The notes under the pieces are model-generated. The model was not told the DNA's origin, did not search any database, and was given only the letters and a program-made list of their open reading frames with translations. Source: Bog-473 sp963721585 (GTDB taxonomy: Bacteria > Actinomycetota > Acidimicrobiia > Acidimicrobiales > RAAP-2). Taken from it: a stretch of DNA of 64,000 bases. The stretch is taken from the NCBI GenBank assembly GCA_963721585.1, contig CAVRJN010000008.1:434001-498000 (forward strand), in the 5' to 3' direction. A program made the position numbers and the translations under genes. Position 1 is the first letter of the stretch, and every line of letters begins with the position of its first letter. This document shows positions 36,378 through 45,716 of this stretch, in pieces.

Positions 36378-36443
36378 CGTCAAGGGTCGCCGCAGGCGAA
36401 CGAGGACACGGAGCGCAGCGGAGGCCTGCAGTGACCCTTGACG
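36378..36443. repeat. Inverted repeat CGTCAAGGGTC / GACCCTTGACG
   Basis: Perfect 11-bp arms at 36378-36388 and 36433-36443 with a 44-nt GC-rich spacer. The same GTCAAGGG/CCCTTGAC arms recur in the structure at 59113-59180, of similar overall length. It could be a structured RNA, a protein-binding site or a small repeat. Confidence 0.6.
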
Positions 36444-36462
36444 GATCGGACCGTTCCGAAGA

Positions 36463-36526
36463 CCAAACTGAAAGAGGCCGGCCGCCAGGACGGCCTCTCT
36501 GCGCCTAGGTCTGCTCCTCAGTTTGG
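36463..36526. repeat. Nested inverted repeat, terminator-like
   Basis: Outer arms CCAAACTGA (36463-36471) / TCAGTTTGG (36518-36526) enclose inner arms AGAGGCCG (36473-36480) / CGGCCTCT (36491-36498). On the minus strand the inner stem is followed by TTCAGTTTGG, so it may terminate transcription of the gene ending at 36791. Confidence 0.5.
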
Positions 36527-36790
36527 CCAAGCTCAGGTTCGCCTTGGAGACTCCTTCCGGATTCCTGGTTGAGCTGAGGCCTCGAGAGCTTCAATCCTCA
36601 CGAGAAGTGAAGATCAAGCGCATCAGAATGTCCGGACCAGCATGCCCTCGGATCGCGTCGCCCTGTCGTAGGGCGCCCCTAGGTCATCACTTCCAGTCGG
36701 ATGGCCGAATGGCCGTGCCGCTCGAGGGATATTCGCGACCTTGGTGGCTGCCCGTTCGCCACAGCGGAGAGCGAACACTCGCGACTGCCG

Positions 36791-37756
36791 TCACACAATC
36801 GTGTCCAAGACGACGCGTTTGCGCTCCGCGTATTCCTCCTCGGAGATCAGGTCCTGGTCGCGAAGCTCCCTTAGCGCGGTGAGCTTTTGACGCACTCCAC
36901 CCAGACCGTCCGACGCCACGGCTCGTACGTCCGGTCCGTATTCAGCTGCCCGAGGCGCCAGTACACTCGCCGGCGCGGCCGTTTTCTCGACCAGCGCTGC
37001 ATTTGATGGAGTCCCCTGCCCCATCGCTGGTGACGGACTCACGACGTGTATCCAATGACGACTCATCGCTTCAGTGCAGAAATGCTCGAGAACAGCCTGG
37101 TTGGAGAGAACCTCCACCCAGTGGGCAGCCTCCGCTCCGCTGCCTGCCGCACGCGAGTCGAAGGAGATCTCGAAGCCATCCATTCCCGCCCGATGTCGTG
37201 CAACCACGCTCAATCCGCGGCCTGGGCCGCTGAAGTTGTCGGCGTGCATATACGAGGTACTCGGCACGTTCTGTCCAGGCGCGAGGGAGGCGACCATAAG
37301 CGTCTCGTCGCAGAGCAAATCAACTGAGATCCTTTGGTTCTTCTCCCGGACGAACAATGAAGCACGGAGTCCTGGCGTGTGCCCGAGGTGGGATTGCGTC
37401 TTGGCGCTCAGCATCTGCGCGTCGTCGCGAAATGGCTCAGGCAGCGCAGCTGCGGCGGGTCCGAGAGCGCGCCATTGTTGCTGGGACTTCCATTCTGTCT
37501 GTCTTGGTGATGTCGGCGCCGGCTCGTAAGGCGCCCCGGCTCCCAGCGGCGTTCGTCGGTGGGTGGGCATCTGAAGCGTCTCGGGACCGTAGGGCAAAAG
37601 AGCCACGATGACTAGGCCGATTGGCCCCAAGAAGAACCCGAAAGCAAACCCGACTCCTCGAGGGCGCCTGCGCTGCTCCGCCAGCCACGCTCCCACGGCC
37701 CCGAGCACGCACCAGACCCCTATTAAAAAGAAAATGAGAACCACGAGAGCACCCAC
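36791..37756 (-). CDS. Membrane protein with C-terminal SHOCT-like domain
   Basis: 321 aa from the GTG at 37756 (GGGAGGAGG a few nt upstream). Two N-terminal membrane helices are seen (VVLIFFLIGVWCVLGAVGAW and GFAFGFFLGPIGLVIVALLP) separated by a short basic loop. A Pro-rich linker and an unrecognised soluble region (about residues 90-280) follow. The last 35 residues (LTALRELRDQDLISEEEYAE) match the SHOCT short C-terminal domain, often found in envelope or oligomerising proteins. SHOCT-like segments also start the two wall hydrolases of this island. Confidence 0.7.
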   Translation of the reverse strand: MGALVVLIFFLIGVWCVLGAVGAWLAEQRRRPRGVGFAFGFFLGPIGLVIVALLPYGPETLQMPTHRRTPLGAGAPYEPAPTSPRQTEWKSQQQWRALGPAAAALPEPFRDDAQMLSAKTQSHLGHTPGLRASLFVREKNQRISVDLLCDETLMVASLAPGQNVPSTSYMHADNFSGPGRGLSVVARHRAGMDGFEISFDSRAAGSGAEAAHWVEVLSNQAVLEHFCTEAMSRHWIHVVSPSPAMGQGTPSNAALVEKTAAPASVLAPRAAEYGPDVRAVASDGLGGVRQKLTALRELRDQDLISEEEYAERKRVVLDTIV

Positions 37757-38012
37757 TAGACCTCCTCCCTTCGAAAACGTGTATGACCGCCGGCGTGACT
37801 CACAGTGCTTGAACTTTTCGTCCCAACGGACCTCTTTCTGTTTGGTGAGATCATGCCGCTTGGAGAGCTTCGTGGTCCATGGGGCGTGGCTCTCTCCGTA
37901 GCCGAGCATTCCGTTGCTCGTTTTCAGCGATGTTCTCTGACGGTATCGTCTGGGGAAAGTACTCTTAATCGGATTACGGGATGAGGCCGGCGCGCTCGTG
38001 CGACTGACAGCT

Positions 38013-38291
38013 TCATGGGCCGGCGTGAGCAAAGAACTCGCCGAGAGTGACGTTCGGGTTCGACGCACAATAGTAGGGCACGTCTGGTTCTCCGAGCGGA
38101 GTCGCGTAGTCCGGCTTGTTGTATTGGCCAGCCAACTTGGTGACAATCTGATCTTGATCCGACGCTGATGCGCTCAGAAAATCCTTGCATGTCGATGATG
38201 CGCTGAGACCTCCGCTGTCGCAAGAGGACGCCAGTAGCCCCACTGCACCCAGAGAAGCGATCGCCAGGATGATTCGAAGTCGACTTTTCAT
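38013..38291 (-). CDS. Small lipoprotein, unknown
   Basis: 92 aa with a clear lipoprotein signal: MKSRLRIILAIASLGAVGLL, then ASSC (predicted lipidated Cys near residue 24). The short mature part has two further Cys (STCKDFL and PYYCASNPNVTLGEFF), likely a disulfide. The ATG has GGGAG 8 nt upstream. It was not assigned to a family. It lies between two membrane/wall protein genes on the same strand, consistent with an envelope role. Confidence 0.7.
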   Translation of the reverse strand: MKSRLRIILAIASLGAVGLLASSCDSGGLSASSTCKDFLSASASDQDQIVTKLAGQYNKPDYATPLGEPDVPYYCASNPNVTLGEFFAHAGP

Positions 38292-38377
38292 TGAAATGCT
38301 CCCTTCTGTTTCGATTTACAAGAAAAATAGAGATCACAGCGCTTCACACAGTCCTGCTGAAGCGATTTCGTAGCCAC

Positions 38378-39748
38378 TCAACAGTTCGGAACGTTCGCGT
38401 CAACGAAGGGCGTTCCGATGAGGGTCCCCGAGGTTTCCGTGTTGTTGTAGAACGCATCGGCAGACACGTAGTACTGATTGCTCCAGGGGCTCGAAGCGAT
38501 CTGATACCACCAGGTGTTGCCGTCGGCCACCTTGAAGCCTGTCAGCTTGCAGGCAATTTGAATCGTCTGAAGGGAAGCGATCGAGGGACCCTCCGTTCCT
38601 CCTGCGTCCGCGTAGTCGGACCAGGTGTGAGAAATACCGCCAACTGTCTCCGAATATGTCTGCGGAGGCTGTGAGGTACTCGTGGCGCTAGTTGGGGCGG
38701 TGGAAGACGGTTCGCCGGCCGTCGACGGGGAACTCGGATCCTGAGAAGCTGTTGAAGGAGACGACGAGGAAGAACCAGAAGCGTTACCCGTCGGTGGGCC
38801 ACTCTGAGTGCCACCAGACTGGCTGACTGGCGTCGATCCGGATGTTCCCGCAGCTTGAGGTCCCGTGGTGCTCTGGGTTGGAGAAACCGGGATCGCGGCC
38901 GTGCCAGCGGAACTCGGAGTCGAGGTGGGCGCAGCGCCGGGACTCGTCGACGCGCTACTCCCTGCCGTGCTGTTACCAACGGGTGCCTTTGGAGTCGGCT
39001 GAGGGACTGTGGCTGGCGGAGCCGGAGAATGCGAGCCGTCTGGGAGCCACCATCCCACCATGTTGTTCCAGGGTCGTGCTGCGGCTCGTTGAGCAAACGT
39101 CTGCCGGAACACCGCTTGACCGGTTGAGCTCGGCGTCATGATCATCGTCCCGTTCGAATCCATGATGGCGACATGGCTATAGAACTCCGGATCGTGCGGT
39201 GGAGTTGCATCGAAAAACACGAGTGCTCCGTAAGGAATCGAGCTCGGGTTTGAGGTGGCTTGCCATGTGCCGCTTGTGAAGTTGTTCCCGTTGCCCCACA
39301 CGATTTGTGGGTCGGTGTTGGAGTTGTAGGAGACGTTCTTCGTACGGGTCTGTAGCGAGGCGCCGGCGCCATACTTGTAAGCGTCATAGACAAAGGTGAG
39401 GCAAAGATCAGCCCAGGACACTCCGTTGAATGCCGTGTGCCCCACTTGGCTTTCGGCCCACTTCACCGCTGAGCCTTCGGTCGGGCTGGCCGAGGTAAGG
39501 GAGACCTCCTCACTTTTCGAGCCGGGCGAGGGCTTGGACGTGAGTCCCAAAATGAGGCCCACCCCGATAACGACGGTCGCGAGGACAAGAAGACCGGCCT
39601 TCGCTTTTCCAGCAGTGGCCAGATCGGAGCAGCTATCCCCGGCCCTTAAGACCTGTCTCCTTTCGCGCTTGAACTCTCGGTTAGAGAGCACCCCCCAGTC
39701 TCGAAGCTGGGTGATTCGGCGCAGTTGTTGACTCGTGTCTTCGCGCAC
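38378..39748 (-). CDS. SHOCT-TM-NlpC/CHAP-like wall hydrolase with C-terminal binding domain
   Basis: 456 aa from the GTG at 39748 (GGAGG 8 nt upstream). Order: a SHOCT-like N-terminus (LRRITQLRDWGVLSNREFKR), one membrane helix (LLVLATVVIGVGLILGL), and a Cys/His papain-like domain (about residues 95-240; Cys in WADLCLTFVYDAYKYG, His in FYSHVAIMDSNG). A Ser/Thr/Pro/Gly linker (about 265-370) follows, then a C-terminal domain (TGFKVADGNTWWYQIASSPW) resembling an SH3b-type module. It probably cuts peptidoglycan peptides outside the membrane. It is a paralogue of the frameshifted gene at 55201-56504. Confidence 0.75.
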   Translation of the reverse strand: MREDTSQQLRRITQLRDWGVLSNREFKRERRQVLRAGDSCSDLATAGKAKAGLLVLATVVIGVGLILGLTSKPSPGSKSEEVSLTSASPTEGSAVKWAESQVGHTAFNGVSWADLCLTFVYDAYKYGAGASLQTRTKNVSYNSNTDPQIVWGNGNNFTSGTWQATSNPSSIPYGALVFFDATPPHDPEFYSHVAIMDSNGTMIMTPSSTGQAVFRQTFAQRAAARPWNNMVGWWLPDGSHSPAPPATVPQPTPKAPVGNSTAGSSASTSPGAAPTSTPSSAGTAAIPVSPTQSTTGPQAAGTSGSTPVSQSGGTQSGPPTGNASGSSSSSPSTASQDPSSPSTAGEPSSTAPTSATSTSQPPQTYSETVGGISHTWSDYADAGGTEGPSIASLQTIQIACKLTGFKVADGNTWWYQIASSPWSNQYYVSADAFYNNTETSGTLIGTPFVDANVPNC

Positions 39749-40122
39749 TGCGAAACCTCCTTCGTGCCGCTCCCACACCGACCGGAACCTCAGCCGGGCG
39801 AGACTGGGCTCTGTGACGCCCGATCTGGTGCCTTCGCTCACTGTGCTCTCTCTCGACGGCATCAGAAATGGGGAGGCCTCCCCCCCCTCGGCAGGGGCTG
39901 GAACAGGTCAGGCCGGCGAGGGAAGCGGCAAAATCATCGGATCCCTCCCTTGATCGGAAGATCTCCCTATGGCCTTTCCTGAGGCACGCGATTACTCTGC
40001 CGATCGATGCTCTTGGGCCAGGTCAGCACCTGTTGGGCGGCCGATACCGGCACCGCGTGACGGCTGCCCAGTCATTCAGTGGACGGTCGATCACCCGTTG
40101 ACCGAAGAGAGAGGCGAACTCG
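39749..40122. other. Divergent promoter region
   Basis: 374 bp between the start of the wall hydrolase (minus) and the zinc-ribbon gene (plus). It must contain both promoters; no palindrome or clear -10/-35 pair is convincing by eye. Confidence 0.4.
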
Positions 40123-41271
40123 ATGGACAACACATCTCCCGCCGGGGCCTGCGGAACTTGCGGCGCGGCCAATCGGGCGTCCGCCAAGTTCTGTGCCTCT
40201 TGCGGTTCCGCCTTGGAGCCGAAACTGCGACCTCAAAATACAACTGAGGCCGTCTCCCCGGGACTGAGCCCCACTGACTCGGTACGACCGCAACCGGCCG
40301 AGGTCCTTGCCACCGGTCACTCCCAGCCGACGCCAGCCAGGGACGCGGCTCGCTTGACAACAGGTGCCAGCCCAACATGTCCCAACGGACACCCTGTGTC
40401 ATCAACAACACGCTTTTGTGGAACCTGTGGGACGCCTGTAGCTGCTGCGCCGGAAACTTCAGCGAGGTCAGCGGAGCACGACAATTCGGCTGCTACCACG
40501 CGCATATCCGCCTTCCCATCGAACAGTCCTCCACCACCGCCACCTCGCAGCAGTGGAACCTTTCGGAACGATAGGCAGGACGACCGAAGCAGAGTATTGA
40601 TCGTCGCCATCGTCGTCGTGATCCTTGTGATGGCTTTGGCCGGCGGACTTATTTTCTTCATAAGTCAGAAACATTCATCACCCAGCGTCGTGACTGCATC
40701 GAAGCACGCAACAGCACCAGCGCCGCGAACGATCGCATCCACGCCGGGAGACACCACGGCGCCGACTCCTGCCGTATCCGGCGGCTCCAGCACGGTGCCC
40801 ACGACCTCCACCGACACTGCGCAATCAGAGGCCGTTGCTTTGAATAACTTGCTTTCGAGCAGCGCTGCCGCGCGTAGCGGGGTCCAAGACGCTTATAACG
40901 ATATTGACAGCTGTGGGAGCAACCTTGAGTCTGACTACACCACGCTCGAGCAGGCCGCGACGGCACGACAAGGCTTGCTCACAAACTTTAGCCAGCTTGG
41001 CCTATCGCAGCTTCCTCAATCGCAGGCGATGATCGAGGATCTTGTGTCGGCCTGGAATAACTCGGTTACAGCCGATCAGTCTTTCGCCATGTGGGCACAG
41101 GATGAAATGAATGGCGGCTGCACTCAACAGGATCACAGCGATCCCAATTGGGTTGCTGGAAACAGCGCCTCTGTCCAAGCGGATACGGCGAAGAGCAGTT
41201 TCACCGGACTCTGGGACTCGACGGTTGCGCCCGCATACAACCTTCAGCAGTGGCAGCCGACGCAGATCTAG
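40123..41271 (+). CDS. Double zinc-ribbon membrane protein with extracellular domain
   Basis: 382 aa. Cytoplasmic N-terminus with two zinc ribbons: CGTCGAANRASAKFCASCG (about residues 10-28) and CPNGHPVSSTTRFCGTCG (about 86-103). A Pro-rich linker leads to one membrane helix (IVAIVVVILVMALAGGLIFF, about 160-180). The outer part has a Thr/Pro stalk and a mostly helical domain with Cys residues (DIDSCGSN, NGGCTQQ). Function unknown; the layout suggests transmembrane signalling or scaffolding. The amidase gene starts one base after its stop, so the two are co-translated. Confidence 0.75.
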   Translation: MDNTSPAGACGTCGAANRASAKFCASCGSALEPKLRPQNTTEAVSPGLSPTDSVRPQPAEVLATGHSQPTPARDAARLTTGASPTCPNGHPVSSTTRFCGTCGTPVAAAPETSARSAEHDNSAATTRISAFPSNSPPPPPPRSSGTFRNDRQDDRSRVLIVAIVVVILVMALAGGLIFFISQKHSSPSVVTASKHATAPAPRTIASTPGDTTAPTPAVSGGSSTVPTTSTDTAQSEAVALNNLLSSSAAARSGVQDAYNDIDSCGSNLESDYTTLEQAATARQGLLTNFSQLGLSQLPQSQAMIEDLVSAWNNSVTADQSFAMWAQDEMNGGCTQQDHSDPNWVAGNSASVQADTAKSSFTGLWDSTVAPAYNLQQWQPTQI

Positions 41272-42162
41272 GTGGCAACTCACGCTCTGCGCGACAGGAG
41301 GCCGCGATGGCCAGTCGTCCTTGTCGTCATTCTCCTCGTCGTTGCTGCAGTCACTGCAGTGGTCTGGAGAGCGGTCGATAGACCCTGGAGCGGATCAACC
41401 GGCCGAGCGGCCGTATCGCCGGGCCGACGAGTCTCGTTGCACCAGGGAATCTCAAAGCAGAAGCCCAGCACGACAACGACCGCCACCACGCCGCCCGAAC
41501 CTCTGGCAGGCAAGATCATCGTCATCGACCCCGGTCACAACGGGGGCAACTTTCAGGACCCCTCGTATATCAATCAGCTCATCTGGAACGGCCGCGAGGA
41601 GGAGTCATGCGACACGACGGGAACGGCAACGGATTCTGGATACACCGAAGCGCAGTTCAACTTCAACGTGGCCGTCGACGTACAGCAAGATCTGCAGGCT
41701 CAGGGCGCCACAGTTATCCTGACCAGGTCAAACAACACTGGTGTCGGTCCCTGCATCACACAACGCACAGCAATCGCCAATGAGGCACATGCTGCAGCGG
41801 CTCTTTCCATTCACGCCGATGGGGGGCCTTCGACGGGGAGGGGATTCGCCATCCTCGAACCTGTAGCCGACGGACCTAATGACGGCGTCATCGCCTCGTC
41901 CGACCAGTTGGCGATCGATTTACGCAGCGCTTTTGCCGCCGGGACCGGCATGCCCATCAGTACCTACGACGGAGTCGACGGCTTGGCACCGCGGGACGAC
42001 CTGGCTGGTGTGAATTTGACGACCGTTCCGAAGGTCTTCATCGAATGCGGCAACATGAGAAACCCGACTGATGCCGCATTGCTCGTCGACCCAAGCTGGC
42101 AGCAAGGCGCCGCAGAAGCCATCGCCCACGGGCTCGAGACCTTCGTCCTTCAGAACTCCTGA
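41272..42162 (+). CDS. N-acetylmuramoyl-L-alanine amidase (Amidase_3)
   Basis: 296-aa zinc amidase that removes the stem peptide from MurNAc in peptidoglycan. An N-terminal membrane anchor (WPVVLVVILLVVAAVTAVVW) and Thr-rich stalk place the catalytic domain (about residues 82-290) outside. Zinc ligands are His in VIDPGHNGG, Glu in GYTEAQFN and His in LSIHADGG; the catalytic Glu is in VFIECGNMRNPTDA. The GTG at 41272 follows the upstream stop directly. It has no separate wall-binding repeat, so membrane anchoring may set its location. Confidence 0.88.
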   Translation: MATHALRDRRPRWPVVLVVILLVVAAVTAVVWRAVDRPWSGSTGRAAVSPGRRVSLHQGISKQKPSTTTTATTPPEPLAGKIIVIDPGHNGGNFQDPSYINQLIWNGREEESCDTTGTATDSGYTEAQFNFNVAVDVQQDLQAQGATVILTRSNNTGVGPCITQRTAIANEAHAAAALSIHADGGPSTGRGFAILEPVADGPNDGVIASSDQLAIDLRSAFAAGTGMPISTYDGVDGLAPRDDLAGVNLTTVPKVFIECGNMRNPTDAALLVDPSWQQGAAEAIAHGLETFVLQNS

Positions 42163-42261
42163 GAACTCGACATCCCATTCTCTCGAAGTAACGTGGTTCG
42201 TGTCACATGTTCCAAAGTTGAGACCGTACAAACCGTGTCGTGATCAGCCGCGAGGTCATAC

Positions 42262-42889
42262 CTAACCGTTCGGAAAGTTGATGTAATACCAGTCTTTCTT
42301 AACCGCGGCATCTACGATTCCCCAAACGTGGATTCCTATCGCACTAATCCAAAGAAGTACGAGGAAGATCGCAGCAGCTCCGAAACTGGTTGATGTTCCT
42401 GTCGACAGTGGTGAACATCCATTGTAGGGATATTGACAGCTGGTCACCGAGGAGGAGAAGGCTGCGGTTGCAATGATGAACAGTACCAACGCCGCCAACG
42501 GCACAGATAGCCCGATCCAGAATTTCTTTGAATCCAGCCGGTACGTATAGAGCCAAGTCCAAGGACCTAGGAAACAGGCAAGAAGCACAGCGGTCGTCTT
42601 GCTCTTGTTTCCCCCACTCGAACTGACGGGCACTCCGCACCGTGGGCAGACGTATGCCCGTGGATCCATAGTTGCGCCGCAGGCGCCGCAGAACCGCGAA
42701 CGAAGCTGCGGCGTAGTGAACTGCGGACCTGGGGCTTGATAGCCGACCTGCCACCGCGGCAGCTACAAAAGGCTCAGCCTCAGGCGTGTACCTGCTCCGG
42801 TCTCGTGGATCAGGCGCCGTAGGAGCTCCGCAACTATCGCAGAAAGAAGCCTCCTCAAGAATCGCCCCACCACAGTTGTCGCAATACAT
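42262..42889 (-). pseudogene. Two-zinc-ribbon multi-helix membrane protein, frameshifted
   Basis: Two overlapping frames join into one protein. The first starts at ATG 42889 (AGAGGA upstream) with CDNCGGAILEEASFCDSCG. Near 42745-42755 the frame shifts, and the second carries another zinc ribbon (FCGACGATMDPRAYVCPRCG) then three or four hydrophobic helices (TTAVLLACFLGPWTWLY, IGLSVPLAALVLFIIATAAF, IFLVLLWISAIGIHVWGIVD). Both frames keep conserved-looking sequence without internal stops, so a single-base indel in the assembly is as likely as a true lesion. It belongs to the island's zinc-ribbon membrane family. Confidence 0.65.
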
Positions 42890-42950
42890 TGTCCTCTTCC
42901 TCCATGACTCGGGATGATTAGAGCCCACGGTCAGTTATCTGGATGAACTC

Positions 42951-43670
42951 TTACTCGTTGGTGTCCTCTACGTGTACAGATTCCTCTTCCAGCCAGTGCA
43001 GATCAGAGGGGGTGATGAGCCGTGCCGCCAGTACCCACTCGGAAAGAGGTCGCCGAGCGTCAGCGTGCTCCAGCCCTGGAACTCCCGACTGGCGTAGCTG
43101 GTCTCGAAATGCCTCGATCCTCTTCACAACTGTGCTCCGAGGAAGCCCTGTCATTTCGGCGATTTCACCGTAGGTCCGGGGACGCGGGTCGTAGTGCGGA
43201 AAGGGCTTCAGATAGCCGGACACAAGTCCGACCAACACCACACGTCTTGCTGGAGTGAGCGCGGGAGTCTGTCCTGAGGTGCTCATACCTGTCTGCAAAG
43301 GTGACGACGTGGACGCGAGTGGAGGATCCGCGTAGATGAGCCGAAGTTCATGGGTCCAGACATCGCCGGCAACGAGAACGCGAAGGCCCCCCGGATCGAC
43401 AGCACGTTTCGATGCGGGCCAACCTGACCGAGCAACGGGTAACGGAACCGAAAGACCCAATCCGTCTACGACGTGAAGGGCCCGTTTCGTGGAGCGATTG
43501 ACGACCCACCATCCACCTGTCTCCCAGACGATGGCACCGGCGACCCGACTGATCCCCCGGTCTAGGGGATCCAAAACGCAAGAGCACGATCCGGCGCGTC
43601 CGAAGGTGAAGATCTCGTCGGGAACAAGCCGGAAATCCCGGTCCTTGGCATTCACCAGTAGAACGGTCAT
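42951..43670 (-). CDS. FHA-HTH regulator (partner of adjacent kinase)
   Basis: 239 aa. Residues about 5-100 form an FHA domain, a phosphothreonine-binding fold: IFTFGRAGSCSCVL, then GISRVAGAIVWETGGWWVVN. The C-terminal part (about 150-205) carries an HTH with the pattern GYLKPFPHYDPRPRTYGEIA and MTGLPRSTVVKRIEAF, shared with the regulator at 54296-54994. The likely job is DNA binding controlled by docking to a phosphorylated kinase. The ATG overlaps the kinase stop as ATGA, so both come from one message, kinase first. Known parallel: PknH-EmbR, although EmbR has its FHA at the other end. Confidence 0.8.
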   Translation of the reverse strand: MTVLLVNAKDRDFRLVPDEIFTFGRAGSCSCVLDPLDRGISRVAGAIVWETGGWWVVNRSTKRALHVVDGLGLSVPLPVARSGWPASKRAVDPGGLRVLVAGDVWTHELRLIYADPPLASTSSPLQTGMSTSGQTPALTPARRVVLVGLVSGYLKPFPHYDPRPRTYGEIAEMTGLPRSTVVKRIEAFRDQLRQSGVPGLEHADARRPLSEWVLAARLITPSDLHWLEEESVHVEDTNE

Positions 43671-45277
43671 GGACTGATCTCCGCATCGCCCCACCCGGCA
43701 ATGATGTTGCCGCACGTCGATTGATTGCTGCCAGTAGCCGGTAGGTACGTCTCGGTCAGCGTCAACGTAAGGACCCCCTTCACAGAGATGGAGACCGAGT
43801 CAGTTTCACCCTTGACAAGCTGCTTCGAATAAATGTGGTTCGCCGTGTCCAGATACACATCCCACTGGACAGTTGCGTTTTGCGGAGATGTGTCGCCCTC
43901 ACCAACCGTGGCCGTGAAGGTCGAGTATTTGCGGCCCAGATCGAAATCGTGACTCGTCGTCGATGAGGAGTTGCACTGATCAAACTCGTCCCAGATGCTG
44001 TGCGGGTAGGTCGTGCCGTTGATCGTCGCCGCACCGGTTGTCGGCTGCTCAGTTCCGCCGACGGTCGAAGCGTCGCTCAGGAAAAGGGGTGCTCCGCTCA
44101 CAAGTGGCGTGCCTGTGTTGCCCGTTGGATTGGTCGTCGTCGTCGTGGTGGTGGTGGACGATGTCGACGTCGTGGTCGTGGTCGCCTTGTGCTGCGGGGG
44201 TGGCGAACTAGCCTGGTTGGAAGGAGTGCTGCCGCCTGAAAGCGCCACCACAATGGCGATGATGGCAACGATGACCACCGCCGCTGCGCCGGCCGCGATC
44301 CAGACACGTCGACGCCTGCGGTCACTCTCGGCCTCAGTCGACTCATCTGGAACAGCCGACGTTGATGCCTGAGGCGTGGGCGGCTGAAGGCCTGCCGGGG
44401 CGCCAAGCGACGTCGAACCTGAGACTCGGAAGAAGCGGATCCACTCCCCTGCAGGGGGGCGTTGCGCGCTGTCTGGGTGGAACATTTGCATCAGATGCTC
44501 GGCGAGCCCCGGCTGCTCTGCGACGACGGGTACTCGGCTGAGACGATCGAAGATGGCTCGAGGGTCGGTCGGCGGGTTTTCGCCTGTGAGGACGAAGTAT
44601 GTGAGTGCTCCGAAGCTATAACGATCAGAGCCGATCGAGTAGGCCCCATTGGCGATGACTTCGGGCGCCATATAGCCACGGGTTCCTTCGACGGTCGGGC
44701 TCTCGCCCGCCACGAGACGAATTAACCCGAAGTCGACGAGCACGGCCTGGCCGCTGGGTGTGACCAGCACATTGGCGGGCGTCACATCGGCATGAATGAC
44801 CGGACGACCAGAAGGTGTCGCTTGCCCACTATGGAGCCAGTCGAGCACATCACCAATTTGGGCAAGATAACGAATCGACTCGAAATGAGATTCATCCGTC
44901 CGGTGAAGAGGGACCCAGTCCCGCAGGGGTACGCCCTCTACCCAATTCATCACGAGATAGAGCGCCGCCGGGCTTTGCGTTTGTTCGGTCTCGTAGTGCA
45001 TGGGACCGCCTTCGAAGTGCTCTCGCACGCCGACTACGCCCGGATGGCGGATAAATCGCAGAACCTCAGCCTGCTCTGCCCACCGTTCTTTCCATTTACC
45101 GAAATCTGAAAGCCGGTCTGCTCGCAGGATCTTCACCGCCACGGGCTCCCATGAGCCAGAGACGCGGAGCTCAGCCTTCCAAAGCTGAGCTTCCCCACCG
45201 GATCCAACCTGATGCACCAGGCGATACTTGTCGGGTTCCTCGGGTGGTCCGACGAAGTACCCAGTATTCGAGCTCAT
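43667..45277 (-). CDS. Receptor Ser/Thr protein kinase with NPCBM-like sensor
   Basis: 536-aa bacterial PknB-type kinase. Kinase domain about residues 18-280: glycine loop VGSGGEAQLWKA, Lys in PVAVKILRA, catalytic loop VIHADVTPANVLV (HAD instead of HRD), VDFGLIRL and GYMAPEV. One membrane helix (about 325-347), then a Thr-rich stalk, then an outer domain (about 400-530) resembling the NPCBM carbohydrate-binding fold (INGTTYPHSIWDEF, FDLGRKYSTFTATVGEGD). It probably senses a wall glycan or peptide. The ATG has AGGAGG. It is the first gene of the kinase-FHA pair. Confidence 0.9.
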   Translation of the reverse strand: MSSNTGYFVGPPEEPDKYRLVHQVGSGGEAQLWKAELRVSGSWEPVAVKILRADRLSDFGKWKERWAEQAEVLRFIRHPGVVGVREHFEGGPMHYETEQTQSPAALYLVMNWVEGVPLRDWVPLHRTDESHFESIRYLAQIGDVLDWLHSGQATPSGRPVIHADVTPANVLVTPSGQAVLVDFGLIRLVAGESPTVEGTRGYMAPEVIANGAYSIGSDRYSFGALTYFVLTGENPPTDPRAIFDRLSRVPVVAEQPGLAEHLMQMFHPDSAQRPPAGEWIRFFRVSGSTSLGAPAGLQPPTPQASTSAVPDESTEAESDRRRRRVWIAAGAAAVVIVAIIAIVVALSGGSTPSNQASSPPPQHKATTTTTSTSSTTTTTTTTNPTGNTGTPLVSGAPLFLSDASTVGGTEQPTTGAATINGTTYPHSIWDEFDQCNSSSTTSHDFDLGRKYSTFTATVGEGDTSPQNATVQWDVYLDTANHIYSKQLVKGETDSVSISVKGVLTLTLTETYLPATGSNQSTCGNIIAGWGDAEISP

Positions 45278-45716
45278 TCGAACCTCCTAAGCGCACACGG
45301 TCGTCTCATAAGGCGAAGGTTCTAACGGCAAAATGCCACTCCGTCCAGCACTTTTTATGGGAAGCCCTCCCCTCGCCCGTGATCGCACGTATTCCTCATG
45401 AGGAGAGACCCCAAATCGACAGCGAAAGATTCTCGAATCAAACAGCGCCAGGGCGCGTTTCGGCCCGAAATATTGGGGAGACCTCCCCATTCCAGGCCGT
45501 CGCATATCGGCCCACACTCAAGTGCGTGGGAAGAGCCCTGCGTGATGAATCCGAAAACGACCCCCGGCGTCGTCCTCCCGCCGAAATCGAAACCCTCAAT
45601 GGGCACGCGAAATGTCCAAGAGGCACCTTCAGGGAGGGCCATAACCCCTTGACAAAGCCATTCACAATGAACGAGGCTCCCACGTCACACGGGAGGCTGC
45701 GGACGGGAGGGCGGCG
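45278..45716. other. Divergent intergenic region, no gene seen
   Basis: 439 bp between the kinase start (minus) and a zinc-ribbon gene (plus). Overlapping short frames on both strands have no domain content. Promoters for both sides must lie here. Confidence 0.4.

Larger units (their letters stand above)
36151..36790. other. Intergenic region with att-like site and inverted repeats
   Basis: 640 bp without a convincing gene. It holds an att-like 11-mer (36211-36221), an inverted repeat pair at 36378-36443 and a nested inverted repeat at 36463-36526. Short open frames on both strands lack domains. Confidence 0.5.
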
